A stretch of DNA of 64,000 nt from Sacculina carcini (lineage: Eukaryota; Arthropoda; Thecostraca; Sacculinidae): contig OU696571.1 in assembly GCA_916048095.2 (NCBI GenBank), positions 9,899,449 to 9,963,448 on the forward strand. The letters run 5' to 3'. Each line of letters starts with the position of its first letter. Within the stretch, counting starts at the first letter, position 1. A program made the position numbers and the translations under genes. Positions 32,960 through 60,200 of the stretch are shown in pieces. The notes under the pieces were generated by a model. That model saw only the letters and a program-made list of their open reading frames with translations, had not been told where the DNA came from and did not search any database.

Positions 32960-35900
32960 TTCCGCCTCTTCATTCTCCTTTGAATTCCTTGATCATATAC
33001 TTTCACCGCCTCCTCCCAAGTTCTGTATCACCATTATGTATCGCCATAATCATCCTGACACATGCTCTTCTTCTTTGACTGAATTTCCTATACTCTGACT
33101 GCGTCATATCCTTTCACTCTTGTCGCTTAATTATCACATGTGATTTTAACTTTTGGGTAAATTTGTCTAACTCTAATGTTCTTGCTTTCCAATGTATAAC
33201 TATCTTAGACTCTTTTGGCTTGTTCTCTCCTGTTTCCTCTCCTAATATATCTGGTCATTCTTTAGATATCATCCTCTTCCCGTCGCCTGATAATTCTCCC
33301 TCCAATGTAACTGTTTTTCCTTTTGATCCTTGCTTCTCTTACCATAGTCTTCTCACCACTTCCTATCCTTGTCTCGCTCTCTCATACTCCTACTACTATT
33401 ACTTATCGTAACTTCAAAGCATTTTATTATATTCAGTTCAATGTATTACTTAGTGTCTTATTTCCACTGCATGAGCTTTATTCCCTCCATCGTTTGGACA
33501 TGTATCCCTATCTATCTTCTAGTTTGTCTTTAATCAATGACCCTGTTTCTTCTACTCGTTCTTCGTAATAGATCTAATTTATCTCCTCCTTGGTTTAACT
33601 CTCATCTTCGTCAATTATAGAAACATCAACATTCACTTCTACGGATCTGGAAACGTACATCTTCTGATTGGTCTGCCTTTTCTGTTTCTCGTTGTTCCTA
33701 TATCTCCGCCTTGTATGCAGCCAAACAAAATTTCACTACCTCCCGTCTTTCCTCGCTTTCGCGATCTCCTAAATATATTTGGACAACTCTAAACTCGCTC
33801 ACTGGTTCACGATCTAACTATTTTCATCTACTCTAACCGCTTTGCAAGTATCCTCTCATTTCACTAATAAAATTCCAACTGCTCAATCTAAAATTTCATT
33901 TTCAAATCTCCCTGTTTCACATACTTTTGCGTCTCTACAATTTTCATCATTCTCACAGATAAATGTTTCAGATATTCTTCCCACGATCTCTTCCCTTAAG
34001 ATTTCCTTTTCTCCGGCTGATCCTATTAATTTTAGAGATATTTCTCCGTCAATTTTTTCTCGCTCCTTATTCATTACACCTTATAAATTCATCGTTTATT
34101 CATGATTAGTTCCTTTCCGACAAACATGTCATTGTCTATCCTATTCTCAAAAAACCTACACTACATCCGTCTGAGTGATCTTATTACAGTCCTGTATCTC
34201 TTCTTAGCTTTCCTTCAGATCATCTTGAATCAGCGTTTTCTCTCAGCTATCTCCTTATTTCCCAGGTCCTTCATCCTTTCCAATCTGGTTTTCGTTCCTC
34301 TCATTCTACAGAATCTGTCCCTATCTTTGGACTCATGAAGTCTTATCTTCGTTTTCCTATCGTCAATCAGTTCTCCTTTTCTCCTTGATATATCGCTAGC
34401 CTTTGAATCATGCCATCCTCATCAATGTTCTTTTTTATCTGGGGTTGTCTTAATCTGTGTTGTCTCTTCTCAAATCCTATTTGTTTGGTGGCACTTTTTC
34501 AGTAAATTTCAATGAATCTATTTCAATTAATATGAAATATTAATTTCAATTAATATGCCTGCTCCCCTTATTTCTGGTGCCCGTCAAGGTTCAATATTAG
34601 GTCATGTTATCTTTAGTATCTACTTGTCTTCTCTTTGTCCTGTTCTTTGTAAGTATAGTATTCCATTCCACATTTATGCCGAAGATATACAGCTTTCATT
34701 GTCCTTTCTCTCAACCCACTCTTCTTAATGATATCATTTCCGATATCACGTCTTTGACCGCTTCTCGTGGCCTTATTCTCAACACATCCAAGTCTGAATT
34801 TATTGTCCTTAATCCTCAGCGTATTTATCCTTCATTACTTCCACTCACTGTATCTTCTGTTCGAAACTCGGGAGTTATTTTTTGCAGCTTGTTCTTTTCT
34901 AAGTACGTTGTTTATGTTGCCCGTACATGTTGTTTGATGTTACGCTGTTTATATCATATTCGATATTGTTTATACCAGACTTATTCCGTTAAATTAATAC
35001 AGTATCTTGTTTTTTCTCGTCTTGATTATTGCAAATGCTTATTGTCTTGATTATCGAGTACATTTTGACCTTGAAAATGCTAAAAAATAACTAATCAATC
35101 CTGTCGCATTGTACTTATTACTACTCCTTGCCTCCATACCTCTCAAAATATGTTCCAATTCCACTGGCTTCCCATCATTCCTAGAATACATTCTCGTTTG
35201 TGTTGCCTCATCTATAAAACTCTTCATATTAGTCGTTCTTCGTCCTATCCTGTAGATGTTTTGGTTCATTCTGATGACTTATGTTCTCGTACTTATCGTC
35301 CCTTGTCCTGTCCTCGCGCTATAAACGAATCTTCCTGGTCTGCAAAATCCTTCTATTTATATGCGACTCGACTCTACAATGATCTTCCTCTCTCAATCAC
35401 TTCCGCTTCATCCTATGCTTTTTTTCCTCACTTCGTAAATATCTTCTCGCTACATTTTTCGACCCTGATTCTCACGCTCTTAAGCCGTTCGCTTTCTATG
35501 ATAGCTGTGCTATATTGATGAGAATGATGGATTAAGTATGACAAGTAAGACACTACAACACTGTTCAAAAGTATCACTACATACGAGACGACACGAACCA
35601 GGCGCCAACACACAACTCATCAGTATCAACCGCTTACTCAAACACAACTGCTCAAACGCAAAATCAATTCCGCGCTGAAACACAACTCGCCATGAACACA
35701 ACAGCGCACACGCTTACAAACATCGCCAATCGCTCACACACACACATACATACGTAGCAAGCACGCACATTCGCACGAATACTCACACGCATAGATACAA
35801 GTAAGCACACATACACGCATACATATATAACACTATTCACTCGCCATCACTTCTTTTATGTTGCACTTCACACTCATGACTTACCCACCATGTTTTCAAT

Positions 35901-36132
35901 GTGTGTGTTTGCTGTTGTGAAGTCGATGATATATGTTTGTTTGTGTGGTGCTATGCTATCTTATTGTATTTTTCTCTGCCTTATCTTTATTTACTTGTAT
36001 AATATCAACCCGTGTATTTTCTATCTCTTTTCTCAAATCCTGTTATCGTTTACTGATATCGTTTATTCGAAGTTGTTTCATTTCACGCTTGTGTTATGTA
36101 TGAGTGATATACAAATACATTATTGTTGTTGT
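32960..36132 (+). pseudogene. CR1/L2-like LINE F, endonuclease to tail
   Basis: Endonuclease traces (FGLFSPVSSPNISGHSLDI, about 33195-33270) are followed by a decayed RT. It shows FHIYAEDIQL near 34665-34700 (YAED instead of YADD), SKYVVYVARTC near 34900, and tail motifs WSAKSFYLYATRLYNDLP near 35335-35395. The 3' region extends to ACAAATACATTATTGTTGTTG at about 36110-36132, a TTG repeat tail. It ends some 180 bp upstream of the PSMA6 start codon. Confidence 0.75.
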
Positions 36133-50689
<14,557 letters not shown>

Positions 50690-51491
50690 TCACGCGGTAG
50701 AGGGTTATTTTTCCCGTCACGACACGCGCACACAGGCTCATTACGCGCGAAATCACATTGGTCGCTGCTATGTGAATCGTTTGACACAGATATTCGTGTT
50801 GCGTGACTTTCCGGTCTGTGGAAATATACTTACTGCGATTTGCTTGCGAGTTCTGCTCGTGGGGCGCAAAGGATGACCGCCTCACGCAAAACGAGTCTAT
50901 CCTCAGCATGCTGACATGTGATGGATTGGTATGCCCAATTCAATTGACCGCATAGTAAGGCTTCGTAGGGACGTAAGATGTATTGGGATGATCAAACTCA
51001 CCAAAAAGGGCATCATTGCGTTGGGCGCACTTCAATACTAAAATTTAAGGGCATATCTGGTAATATACACTTCGCCGATCTTGATCATAAAGCCATCCGC
51101 ATTGAAGCAAGTAGGCATTACAGCTTCGCTATGTAGTCATAAGTAGGCAGTGTTGGTATATCGCCTGGACTTCGCCGGTGAGTAATAGGCGTACTTGCGA
51201 GCGTATATAACGAAGTGGCAGAATTACCGACTCGGAGTATTCGATGTACCATTCTTGCATTCATTTGTCAAATTTTCTCATCAGAGGGCCATATTGGAGA
51301 GTAGTGACACAATTGTATCTATCTCTACAACATGAATAATTGAGAATATATGAGTGTTCAAGGTACTGACAGAATACCGAGAAACGATAATGCTTTTATG
51401 ACAAATTATTTATTTATGACAACATGTACATCACACATGGACAGACACACACAAGATGATCATTAGAACAAGACATAGAAGATGAAACAAT
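50690..51491. other. convergent 3' intergenic region
   Basis: Holds the 3' untranslated parts of PSMA6 and SNRPD2. No AATAAA is present on the plus strand after PSMA6; CATAAA near 51084 is a candidate variant. No transposon was recognised here. Confidence 0.6.
51409..51414 (-). terminator. SNRPD2: SNRPD2 polyadenylation signal AATAAA
   Basis: AATAAA on the minus strand, about 80 bp downstream of the SNRPD2 stop codon. Confidence 0.6.
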
Positions 51492-51596
51492 CTACTTGCC
51501 CTGGGCGGACGCCAGGGGATTTCTCAGCACGAGAATCACAGAATCCCCGCGCAGGAACATCTTGGAGATGTAGCGGTCCTTGTTGACTGGCTTAGC
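51492..51596 (-). CDS. SNRPD2: SNRPD2 last coding exon
   Basis: 35 codons including TAG. Acceptor ATAG, phase 0. It contains [20 protein letters not shown], the second Sm motif. Confidence 0.96.
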   Translation of the reverse strand, partial: AKPVNKDRYISKMFLRGDSVILVLRNPLASAQGK

Positions 51597-54202
51597 CTAT
51601 TGACAATTCCAACAAACACCCACACTATGATATACATCTTTTTTTCTCTTTTGTCCACACATACATGTCTATTGCCCAAAATCAGACACAGAAAGCATAA
51701 ACACAAGCACATGACACAATTTTAACAAAATAGAGACTTAAATAATTAAATAAATGATTATGAAGTGACGGTCATTATATCCATCATATATACCGTAAAT
51801 GATCTATTTATCCGACAGGCTCTAATAATCCGGCACCCTCGGGTATGGGTCGAAAAATAATCCGGCAGGCTCTAATAATCCGGCACTTCCTGGGAAGGCT
51901 TATTGAAACTGCAACCACGATTCAGTTATAGTTCAGCAACAGTTTATTTAGCAATGGCCGATTACTACACAGAACAATACACTGGATGTACGCGTCTTCT
52001 CTCGTCCCTGTTATCAGTGCACTATTTTTTGTGTTGCAGTTTTTGCGCAATCCTACCGTGCGGAGTGACCGAAAATAATCCAACAGGCTCTAATAATCCA
52101 GCAGACTTATAATCCGGCACCATACGCGAAAAAAATAATAAGGGCGTCGAAAAATAATCCGGCATGTCGGATAAAAATAGCATTTACGGTAAATACAAAA
52201 CTAGCCAAACATCACAAAATGTTTTCACACAAAATAGCATTGCTAGGTCGAGCATGTGACATGTGTACATGCTTGTTTGGGTGCTTTATTTATTATACAG
52301 GGTGTTCAAATAAATTTGACGTCATTTTAAATGCCCGAGTCTCGTAAACTACCCAGTGTATCTTAATGAAACTACGCTCACTTAATGTTGAACATCATGA
52401 GTTTTATTAGTTAACATTACAAAGAAAAAACAAAGATTTGCACATTATATGCCAGATTTCACGATTTTCACAAATGTTCAATGTGATGGAGATGGCGCAG
52501 AATACGTTCATTTTTGGTGAGTCCCTCACGTGCTCAATTGTTTCATGGGGATTTTCTTCGCCCCAAATGCGAACATTATGCTTATTGACTTTGCCAGTCG
52601 TATGAAACGTTGCTTCATCACTAAAAATTAGACGCTCATCGAACTCGTCTTCTTCATTTCTAATTCTAATTCTAAGTCTAATTCTTTCCGCCTGTCATCT
52701 TCCTTTAAAGCCTGAACGAGCTGCAGCCTGTAGGGTTTCATTTGCAATCGTTTCCTCAGAACGCGCCAAACTGTTGTTCGAGGAATCTGGGTTTCCAGAC
52801 TTGCTCTTCTTACAGACTTCTTGGGACTTCACAGGAATTGTTCACGAACACGCTCGACCTTCTCTTCCGCTGTTGATGGCCGGCCAGATCCTTTAGCCCT
52901 GCATAAGCAGCCTTCCTCTTTAAATTTATGGTGCCAGGTCCAAATTTGTTTACTAGTTGGTGAATTTTTGGCAAATTTTGCAAAGACGGCACGCTGCACG
53001 CTCTTGGGTGAATGTGTTCGAGCATATTTCAACACGCAAAATGACTTTTCTATTGAAGTGAACGGCATTTCTCAACCTGAAAAGAGATAAATGTCAAACA
53101 TTAAACATTAAATCTTGAACTGTTCCTATACAAGCTGTGAAAATTTGAGATCATTTCAACGAAAATTGCCAAAATTGTTGGCCTGCGAAATGACGTCAAA
53201 TTTATTGGGACACCCTGTATTTTTATTTTTATTTAATTAAGCACATGCAATGCGAAACATTGAAACCAAGGAAGAAAGAACAAATGGACAAAAAGACATT
53301 GAATATAAATGTAAATTCAGAAGCACGGGTGACGTAACAATTGCCCCGTCTCAATCACCCATACTTCCTCATTTTCAACAACCAAAATTGATCTGCTAAG
53401 ACGAAATGAAAGGAAACTAAAACAAAATAAACGAAAATAAAATATTAAATATGAAGAATAACTATATGGATAATTTTAGTAGTCCTGTAAGACTTTCAAT
53501 CATTACTTTAAATTTACGAATATTATTAGGGAGGTCAGAAAGATTTTTAACTAGTGGGGATAGCACCGTGTTCCAAACTATTGGAGCCGACATCTACATA
53601 CATAACGCGTAACATGACGCGTTATCTACATACATAACGCGATCACAAACGATCGTTATTACCTCTCCCTTGGGTATTAAACGTTATAACAACGGGTCGG
53701 CTCAATTGACCACGACCATGTGATTAGTGGCTATGCACCTAAACACGGGACAAAGTAAGAACACAATGATGTACGACAATCAGTCGTTCTTGCCACTGCA
53801 ATAATTCACTCCCCGAAACTAATATGAAAAACGACACAATATAGGCATTGGTCGAGCGATGATTCTCAAAAATTAGCGCGGGAGTATGCAATTGAATTAC
53901 GACATATGTTCACAACAAAGTTCGTATGCCGATCACTTCAACAGAAAGCACCGATACTCAGAGCCAATATGACTGATAGGGCGTTTGAAAATCACACGTC
54001 AAATATCAGAAAGAACGCAAATGACCCAGCTAATCTTGATTCACTTTGAAACTGCCAGTCTTGCACATAGTTTTACCATATGGATACCGCACTCAGACAT
54101 GTGTCTGAGTGCGTGCACATGTTAGTGTCTATGTGTGATCGTGTACAGTTGAATTGCGTATTTCGTGCGAGAGTGTGTGAGCGAGTGTGTATAGCTGTGT
54201 CG

Positions 54203-54271
<69 letters not shown>

Positions 54272-57200
54272 AGTGGGTGCTCCCGTGTGTCACAGTGTGA
54301 GCTGGGAGTCGGGTTTGTGGTCTGGGCTGGTTGTCACCTCTTGTAGGCGCGCGTGGAGCAGTGATGCCCCCCGCGCGACTGTCTGAATATATTTTAGTTT
54401 TTGTTACAAGCCATTTCGGCGGCTAGGCTTTTTCTTGGTTTGCGTCTTTTGTTTTGGTTTGAATTGTCTACTGTTTAGTTTTTGAGTTTCGTCTGCAAGC
54501 TATTTCGGCCTTTTTGTTTTGAAAGTATTGTTTGTCTGCGACCCAGCTTCAGCAGCGCAGAAAGTGCCCTCCAGTATTAGCAGCGGCCTGGAAGACATGG
54601 TGGAGGTGCTCGGCGGCGTGTCAGATTGGTGTGCAGGGGGGCGGCAGTATAGCATGGTGCCGGCAGGAGGCAGCGGGGGAGCTGCGGCCGATGGTTGCTC
54701 GTCGTCCCGCCTGCACTGGAGTTGGACTCGTCGACGGGCAGCTGGAAGATTGCTGGTGCTGGAGGGCGGGTGAAAGAAAGGCGCTGCTGAAGCTGGAGAA
54801 AAAACTATCGACGACGACGGTGCGGCTTGCGTGTGCGGCGGAATCACGGATGTCTGCGGCAGGGTGCTGAAGAGCACTGGAGTCGACGGGAGCATAGTGG
54901 GTGCTGGGGTCGAAGTGTTGTGCCCTGCCGCGGCAGCCGGTGATGAAGAGGACGGCAGGCTGCGGTGGAGCACTGAAGAGCACGGACGAGGCGGGAGCGT
55001 GGTGGATGTTGGGGCCTGCCGTGTTGTGTTTCGCCGCAGCCAAGGTGTGTGCGTCTGGTAGAGGCCGTCGTCGGGTTTGGTTGTGTTTGTTTGTTGTTAT
55101 GCGTTTTATGGTATGCTCTTTAGTTCATGTTTCTTTAAAACAGGTGGAGGTGTGGTGTGATCGCGTGCGGTGAGAGAGTGTGAGTGCGTGAACATGTTAA
55201 TATGTCTATGTGTGATCGTGTACAGTTGAATTGCGTATTGCGTGCGAGAGTGTGTGAGCGAGTGTGTATAGCTGTGTCGGTGTGTGTGCGTCAAGTATTG
55301 ATGCCCCGCGGCGGCGAGCGAGTGACCGGCTCGCCGCTGATTGTTTGTAGTGGTGGACGTTAGGCCTCTACTACAACACCTCTGCGTGTGTGTGTGTGGG
55401 TGCTCCCGTGTGGCACGGTGTGATCTGGGAGTCGGGTTTGTGGTCTGGGCTGGTTGTGACCTCTTGTAGGCGCGCGTGGGGCAGCGATGCCCACGCGCGC
55501 CTGTCTGAATATATTTTAGTTTTTGTTACAAGCTATTTCGGCTAGGCTGTTTTCTTGGTTTGCGTCTTTTGTTTTGGTTTGAATTGCCTACTGTTTAGTT
55601 TTTGAGTTTCGTCTACAAAAACGAAATATTCACGTCCAACGTGCATAGATACAGTCACATACGCACACACACATTCACCTTTTTTCTGCCTTTGCCAGTT
55701 TTGGGCAGTTCGGTCCACATTTCCTTGACGTTCTCCAGCACCATGTTGCAGTGGCGATCAAACGCCTTGACGCGGGCCAATAGCTTCTTGTTGTTGCGAC
55801 AATTGATCAACACCTGCCGTTGCACAACAGACGCGCGCACAAATGTGCGTGAGTGTTTACAACAAAAATTGAATTAAGAAACTGAAAGTGTTTTTGTCTG
55901 AAAGCAAGCTAATGTTAGAAGCCTATTGGGCTTATTCGGATAAGTCTATAATATCATCGACTAAGTGAACCGCGATATTCAAAATCATCTGGAAAAGATC
56001 CTTCGACGGGAGTGATCCAAGACTACAACATGCTGACAATTAAAGTTAGAATGTCACCCAATACGAATATCCTAAAAAAATACATGTTTGTTCAACAACT
56101 CGTATGATCTCTCCAAACAAATAACCAAGACAAAATATTCATGGTGAAGGGAGAAGCCGTGCATAACGTTCCTAGGAGAACAAGAAACACGTGTGGTGTA
56201 GTCGACTCACTGGTGATAGACAGCAAATTCACACCGGACCCCGTTCGGAGCATGTAACCCCCACCACACATCATTTCATCCCGGAAACATCTACACATAC
56301 CGCGAGTCCTCATCGTTGTCACCAACATCCTGGGAGGAGTTCGATAGGGGGCATCAGCGCCCAGAGGAACCGGGGAAGTTCATGTACCGCAGCGGGGGTA
56401 TTTGATTCAGAGTGGTACTAAACCAGATTAGGCTCCACATCGTCTCATCGTGCACTGTACTCCTGTCTTTTACGAACTTCGTATTCGGTTCACAGCGACC
56501 TTGCCGACGCTCAAGCTTGTCGGTTCACTGATGTCAGTGGCACGGATAAAGGAGCTGTTTTGCAACAATTGAATAACCGCAAATGGCAGCCGCTTGCGTA
56601 CACGAGCTGTCTACTACCAATAAAAAGGTGTTTTTGGGTGTCAATATGGCATTTCCGCCCATTTATTGAAGGTAGATAATTCAGTTTAATAATTGACCAT
56701 AAACCATTAAGCCACCAACCGCAAACCATTCACCCAGAGAACAGCGTCACTTGGACTATATTATCCAATTCACCACTGATGTCTTGCACATAAAAAGCGA
56801 TCAAAATAGTCCAGACACTCACACATTGCAACCGTCAAATAAAAAATTAGCATGATTCAGTTCTTCAGATTCAGTTCTTGATTGAAGTTCAGCAAAAAAC
56901 TGACGGTGAAATCACCAATGTCTGCAATAATTACCCAGTTCACTAAAACTCCCTGTCAAACCATTGCCAACACACTTTCACTGACACAGTCCGACAACTT
57001 GTACCGCAAACAGCGCAAACATGATTTTCAAGAATTTCTACGCTTTGGTCGTACTGCCACATAGCGATAAATCAGTGACAACTTTGTGTGGCCAAAAATG
57101 CGCAGCGACATTCAAACATGGACGCGACAGTACTTACACTGTCAGGAAAACAAAATCGATCGGTACGTCCGATCACCCGCGGCACAATTATCCCTGCCGA

Positions 57201-60200
57201 CTGAGCGATTTCAGCACGTCCACATAGATATTGTTGGCCCACTGACCAAATGGCAGTGTCACCGACACGTGCTCGCAATGATTCATCGATTTATACGCTG
57301 GACAGAGGCGTTTCCAATAACTGGCATATCTGCAGATACAGTGGCAGGCCTTGATTGTTTTATGGGTATCTGGCTTTGGAGTACCCCATACTACCTGACA
57401 TGTCAATGTTTCGCTCTCAGATATAGCATGCTACCACTGTCAGTCTAAGTGACAACACGCTACATACTACAGCAGCAGTGGATGGACCGCCTAAAACTTA
57501 CATTTATTGATACACGGTGCGGAATGAAGCGAGACACAATATGTATCTACCGAGCTGGTGTACGGTATGACATTGCGTCAGTGATAGCTAGGGATGTCAA
57601 AAAAGTAACCCCAAATTCAGAAAAAAGTTACATTATTTTCGATAAAAGGTAACCTAAAAAAGTAACCTAAAAATAAGCTGAGTTTAATGTTATTATCACT
57701 TTTTATCGCTGTATCACATGTTCATCACGCCTTTGCCGATTAGTGCGCTTTATGAAATTCACGGTTTGTTTGTTGTTTGCTTGTGAACATAAAAATTTAA
57801 GCTAATAACCTATAAAAAGAAACCTAAAAATAACCTTCAAAACAAGGTCAATTTCTGTTTGCAGTTCTGAAGGAAGAAAATACACCAGCCCTTCTTTTCT
57901 ACCCTCTCTCCGATCTGGTACCATTTTACAGCAAACCACTAAAAGTGACTTAATATTTTTTGGCTAACATCGCAAAAAAGAGCATAACCATCCATATTGC
58001 AATTTAAAGTGTAAATACAATACAAAAGTGAAATACACTGATTGTAAATGTAAATATTTTTAGTAATGGTCGCAATAATGTTCTATATATTGTTTAAATG
58101 GAACTTTTTATCAAATAGCACGTACTACAGCTTGTAAGCTCGTATTATTGTGAGCGTAAACACTGCATGTATGAACGCCCCCGTCCTCCCATATGAAGCA
58201 CCCTTTGATCACAGTCTTATAAATGTCAAACGTGGGAATATGGTGCTATCTCACACTCTGAAAATTACGTGATAATTCCTGTTCAATTAAATGCGTACAG
58301 CAAGTGCTACAGTGCAGTATCTGGTATAGAGTTCACACATCTTACTATACCACGCTCCAAACATCTCACGACACCCTCCGGTTCCGGTTACCCACCCTGC
58401 GGTCACCCACCCTCCGGTTCGTGGACATTTCCTAAAATGGAATGACGCTATCCTGCGTACCCAAAAACGTAGAAATATCGAGTATCACAGATATAAGGTG
58501 GATATCAATTGCAAAATCCTAACAGCAGACATTTTGACATTTCTTGATCTTCAGACCTAATATTCCATCTCTTTTCCTATTTAATCCTCATATATACTGT
58601 TTTGTGCCTTTCTGCAAAAAGTCACCAAATTTCGTGGTAAACTTAGCTAATAACAAGGGAAATAGCAAGAGGTAACCTGACGATAAAAAATGACCTTAAA
58701 GCAAAAAAGTAACCTACGATGACAACGATGATAAAGTAACTTTTGGTAACCTAATAACTTTTTTAATAATTATCGTACACAAATATTTCATGCAGTTTTA
58801 GGTAGCTTATGAAAAAGTGACCTTTAAGTGAAAAAATAACTTTATTAACTTTTGACAGCCTTACTTATTACTCTAAATTGCAAACTATTAAAATTGTTCA
58901 AAAAGAGCTATCAGAAGCATAACTTAACTTAAAGAAAGAGATCATACATCACCTTCATTCAAAACATTATGAAATTTGATGACGTAACATAACTGAAAAA
59001 TTAAACGAAAATGTATGCCACATGTCATAGGAAATTACTATACAACATTCAAACACTTCACAATCAGCGCACGGCATACAGACAAATTCCTTATTCCCCA
59101 CACACGAACCGAGTTAAGAAGCTTACCATTTTTCTATGGAGGCATATTGCAGTAAAATGAAACAAACAAAAAGCAAAAACGAATTCCTATGTTGTTCCAA
59201 TATAAGGAAAACTAAAACTCAATACATTCAATCTCAATATGTAGAGTCTGAACAATGAAAGAAAATCGTATATAGTCGAGTGCGATGGATTCTTGAGTGG
59301 GCTGACTGTGAGCGCGGGTGTTCGTGCGTCTGTGTGCGTGTGCGTGTGTCTGTGTGCGTGTGCGTGTGTCTGTGTGCGTGCGCGTGTGTGTATAGTGTGT
59401 GTGTGTGTGTACATGGTGTGTTTGCGAATGTATTTGGTGTGTATGAGTGTGGAAGTGTGATTGTGCGCAAGGGACATTCCCCAATGTATAAAAAAGTGAG
59501 TAAATTAGTGCACGTGAATAGAATATGTGCACGTGTATGTATTGCATCGCATTAGCAATTTGACTGAACTTAGGCAAGACAAGCTATTCAGCTTCAATTG
59601 ATATAGCAGTTTTTATTAAATCACACTTTATAGAACTGTAAAAAGTGTATGCCAAAAAAAATAGATGAATTAATGAATGAATGAACGAATAGCTGATTGA
59701 AAAAGGTATCGCAATAGGTTAGATTATTACTGTATGAATGTTTATTCGCGTGAGTGCGAGTGGAAGTGTGACGTGTGTGTGAGCATCCGTATCAAAGCAG
59801 GTGTAGTGCTCGTTGTTAGGGCGATGTCTGCGCGTGTCACGTGGAAGCCCCATGTTTCCAGTGGGGAGCCGTGGTGTGAGCGTCTTTGAGTACGTGTGTG
59901 TGCGTTATCTTGTGGGCGCGCGCGCAATACCCCTGTGCACCCGTCTTCTAAATTTCAGAAGTGAAATGGTTAAGAATATAAATCATATATGTTGTTTAAT
60001 TTTTATTTGCCTTTACACTTCTACTTGTATTTTTTCAGCATTCGCAACTGTGCTTGAATCGTATGTTTCATATTCTGCAACTGTCATCTCACTGGTTATC
60101 AAGCATGACATTCTGGTGAGCATTTTTAATCGTGCTGACAACTCAGTGCCCGATGACTTCCTCTCTCCGTCCAAGCATATACAGTGCATGCAAAATAAAT

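Larger units (their letters stand above)
51597..55678 (-). other. SNRPD2 intron between the last two recovered exons (4.1 kb)
   Basis: GTGAAT donor and AG acceptor on the minus strand. It contains a pogo-like MITE, a deleted mariner, a possible LINE tail and a pair of direct repeats around a GC-rich block. 53600-54106 holds nothing recognised. Confidence 0.9.

Noticed and set aside
54500..55061. Overlapping protein-coding genes in the GC-rich block
   Set aside because: Frames on both strands are low complexity, match no family I recognise and have no splice or start support. They lie in an SNRPD2 intron.
54107..55617. LTR retrotransposon with 390-bp LTRs
   Set aside because: The repeats do not start TG and end CA, no primer site or pol motif is visible, and the interior is only 680 bp. 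Kept as a direct-repeat observation.
59187..59577. His/Thr-rich secreted or membrane protein frames
   Set aside because: They arise from a GT/GC low-complexity tract.
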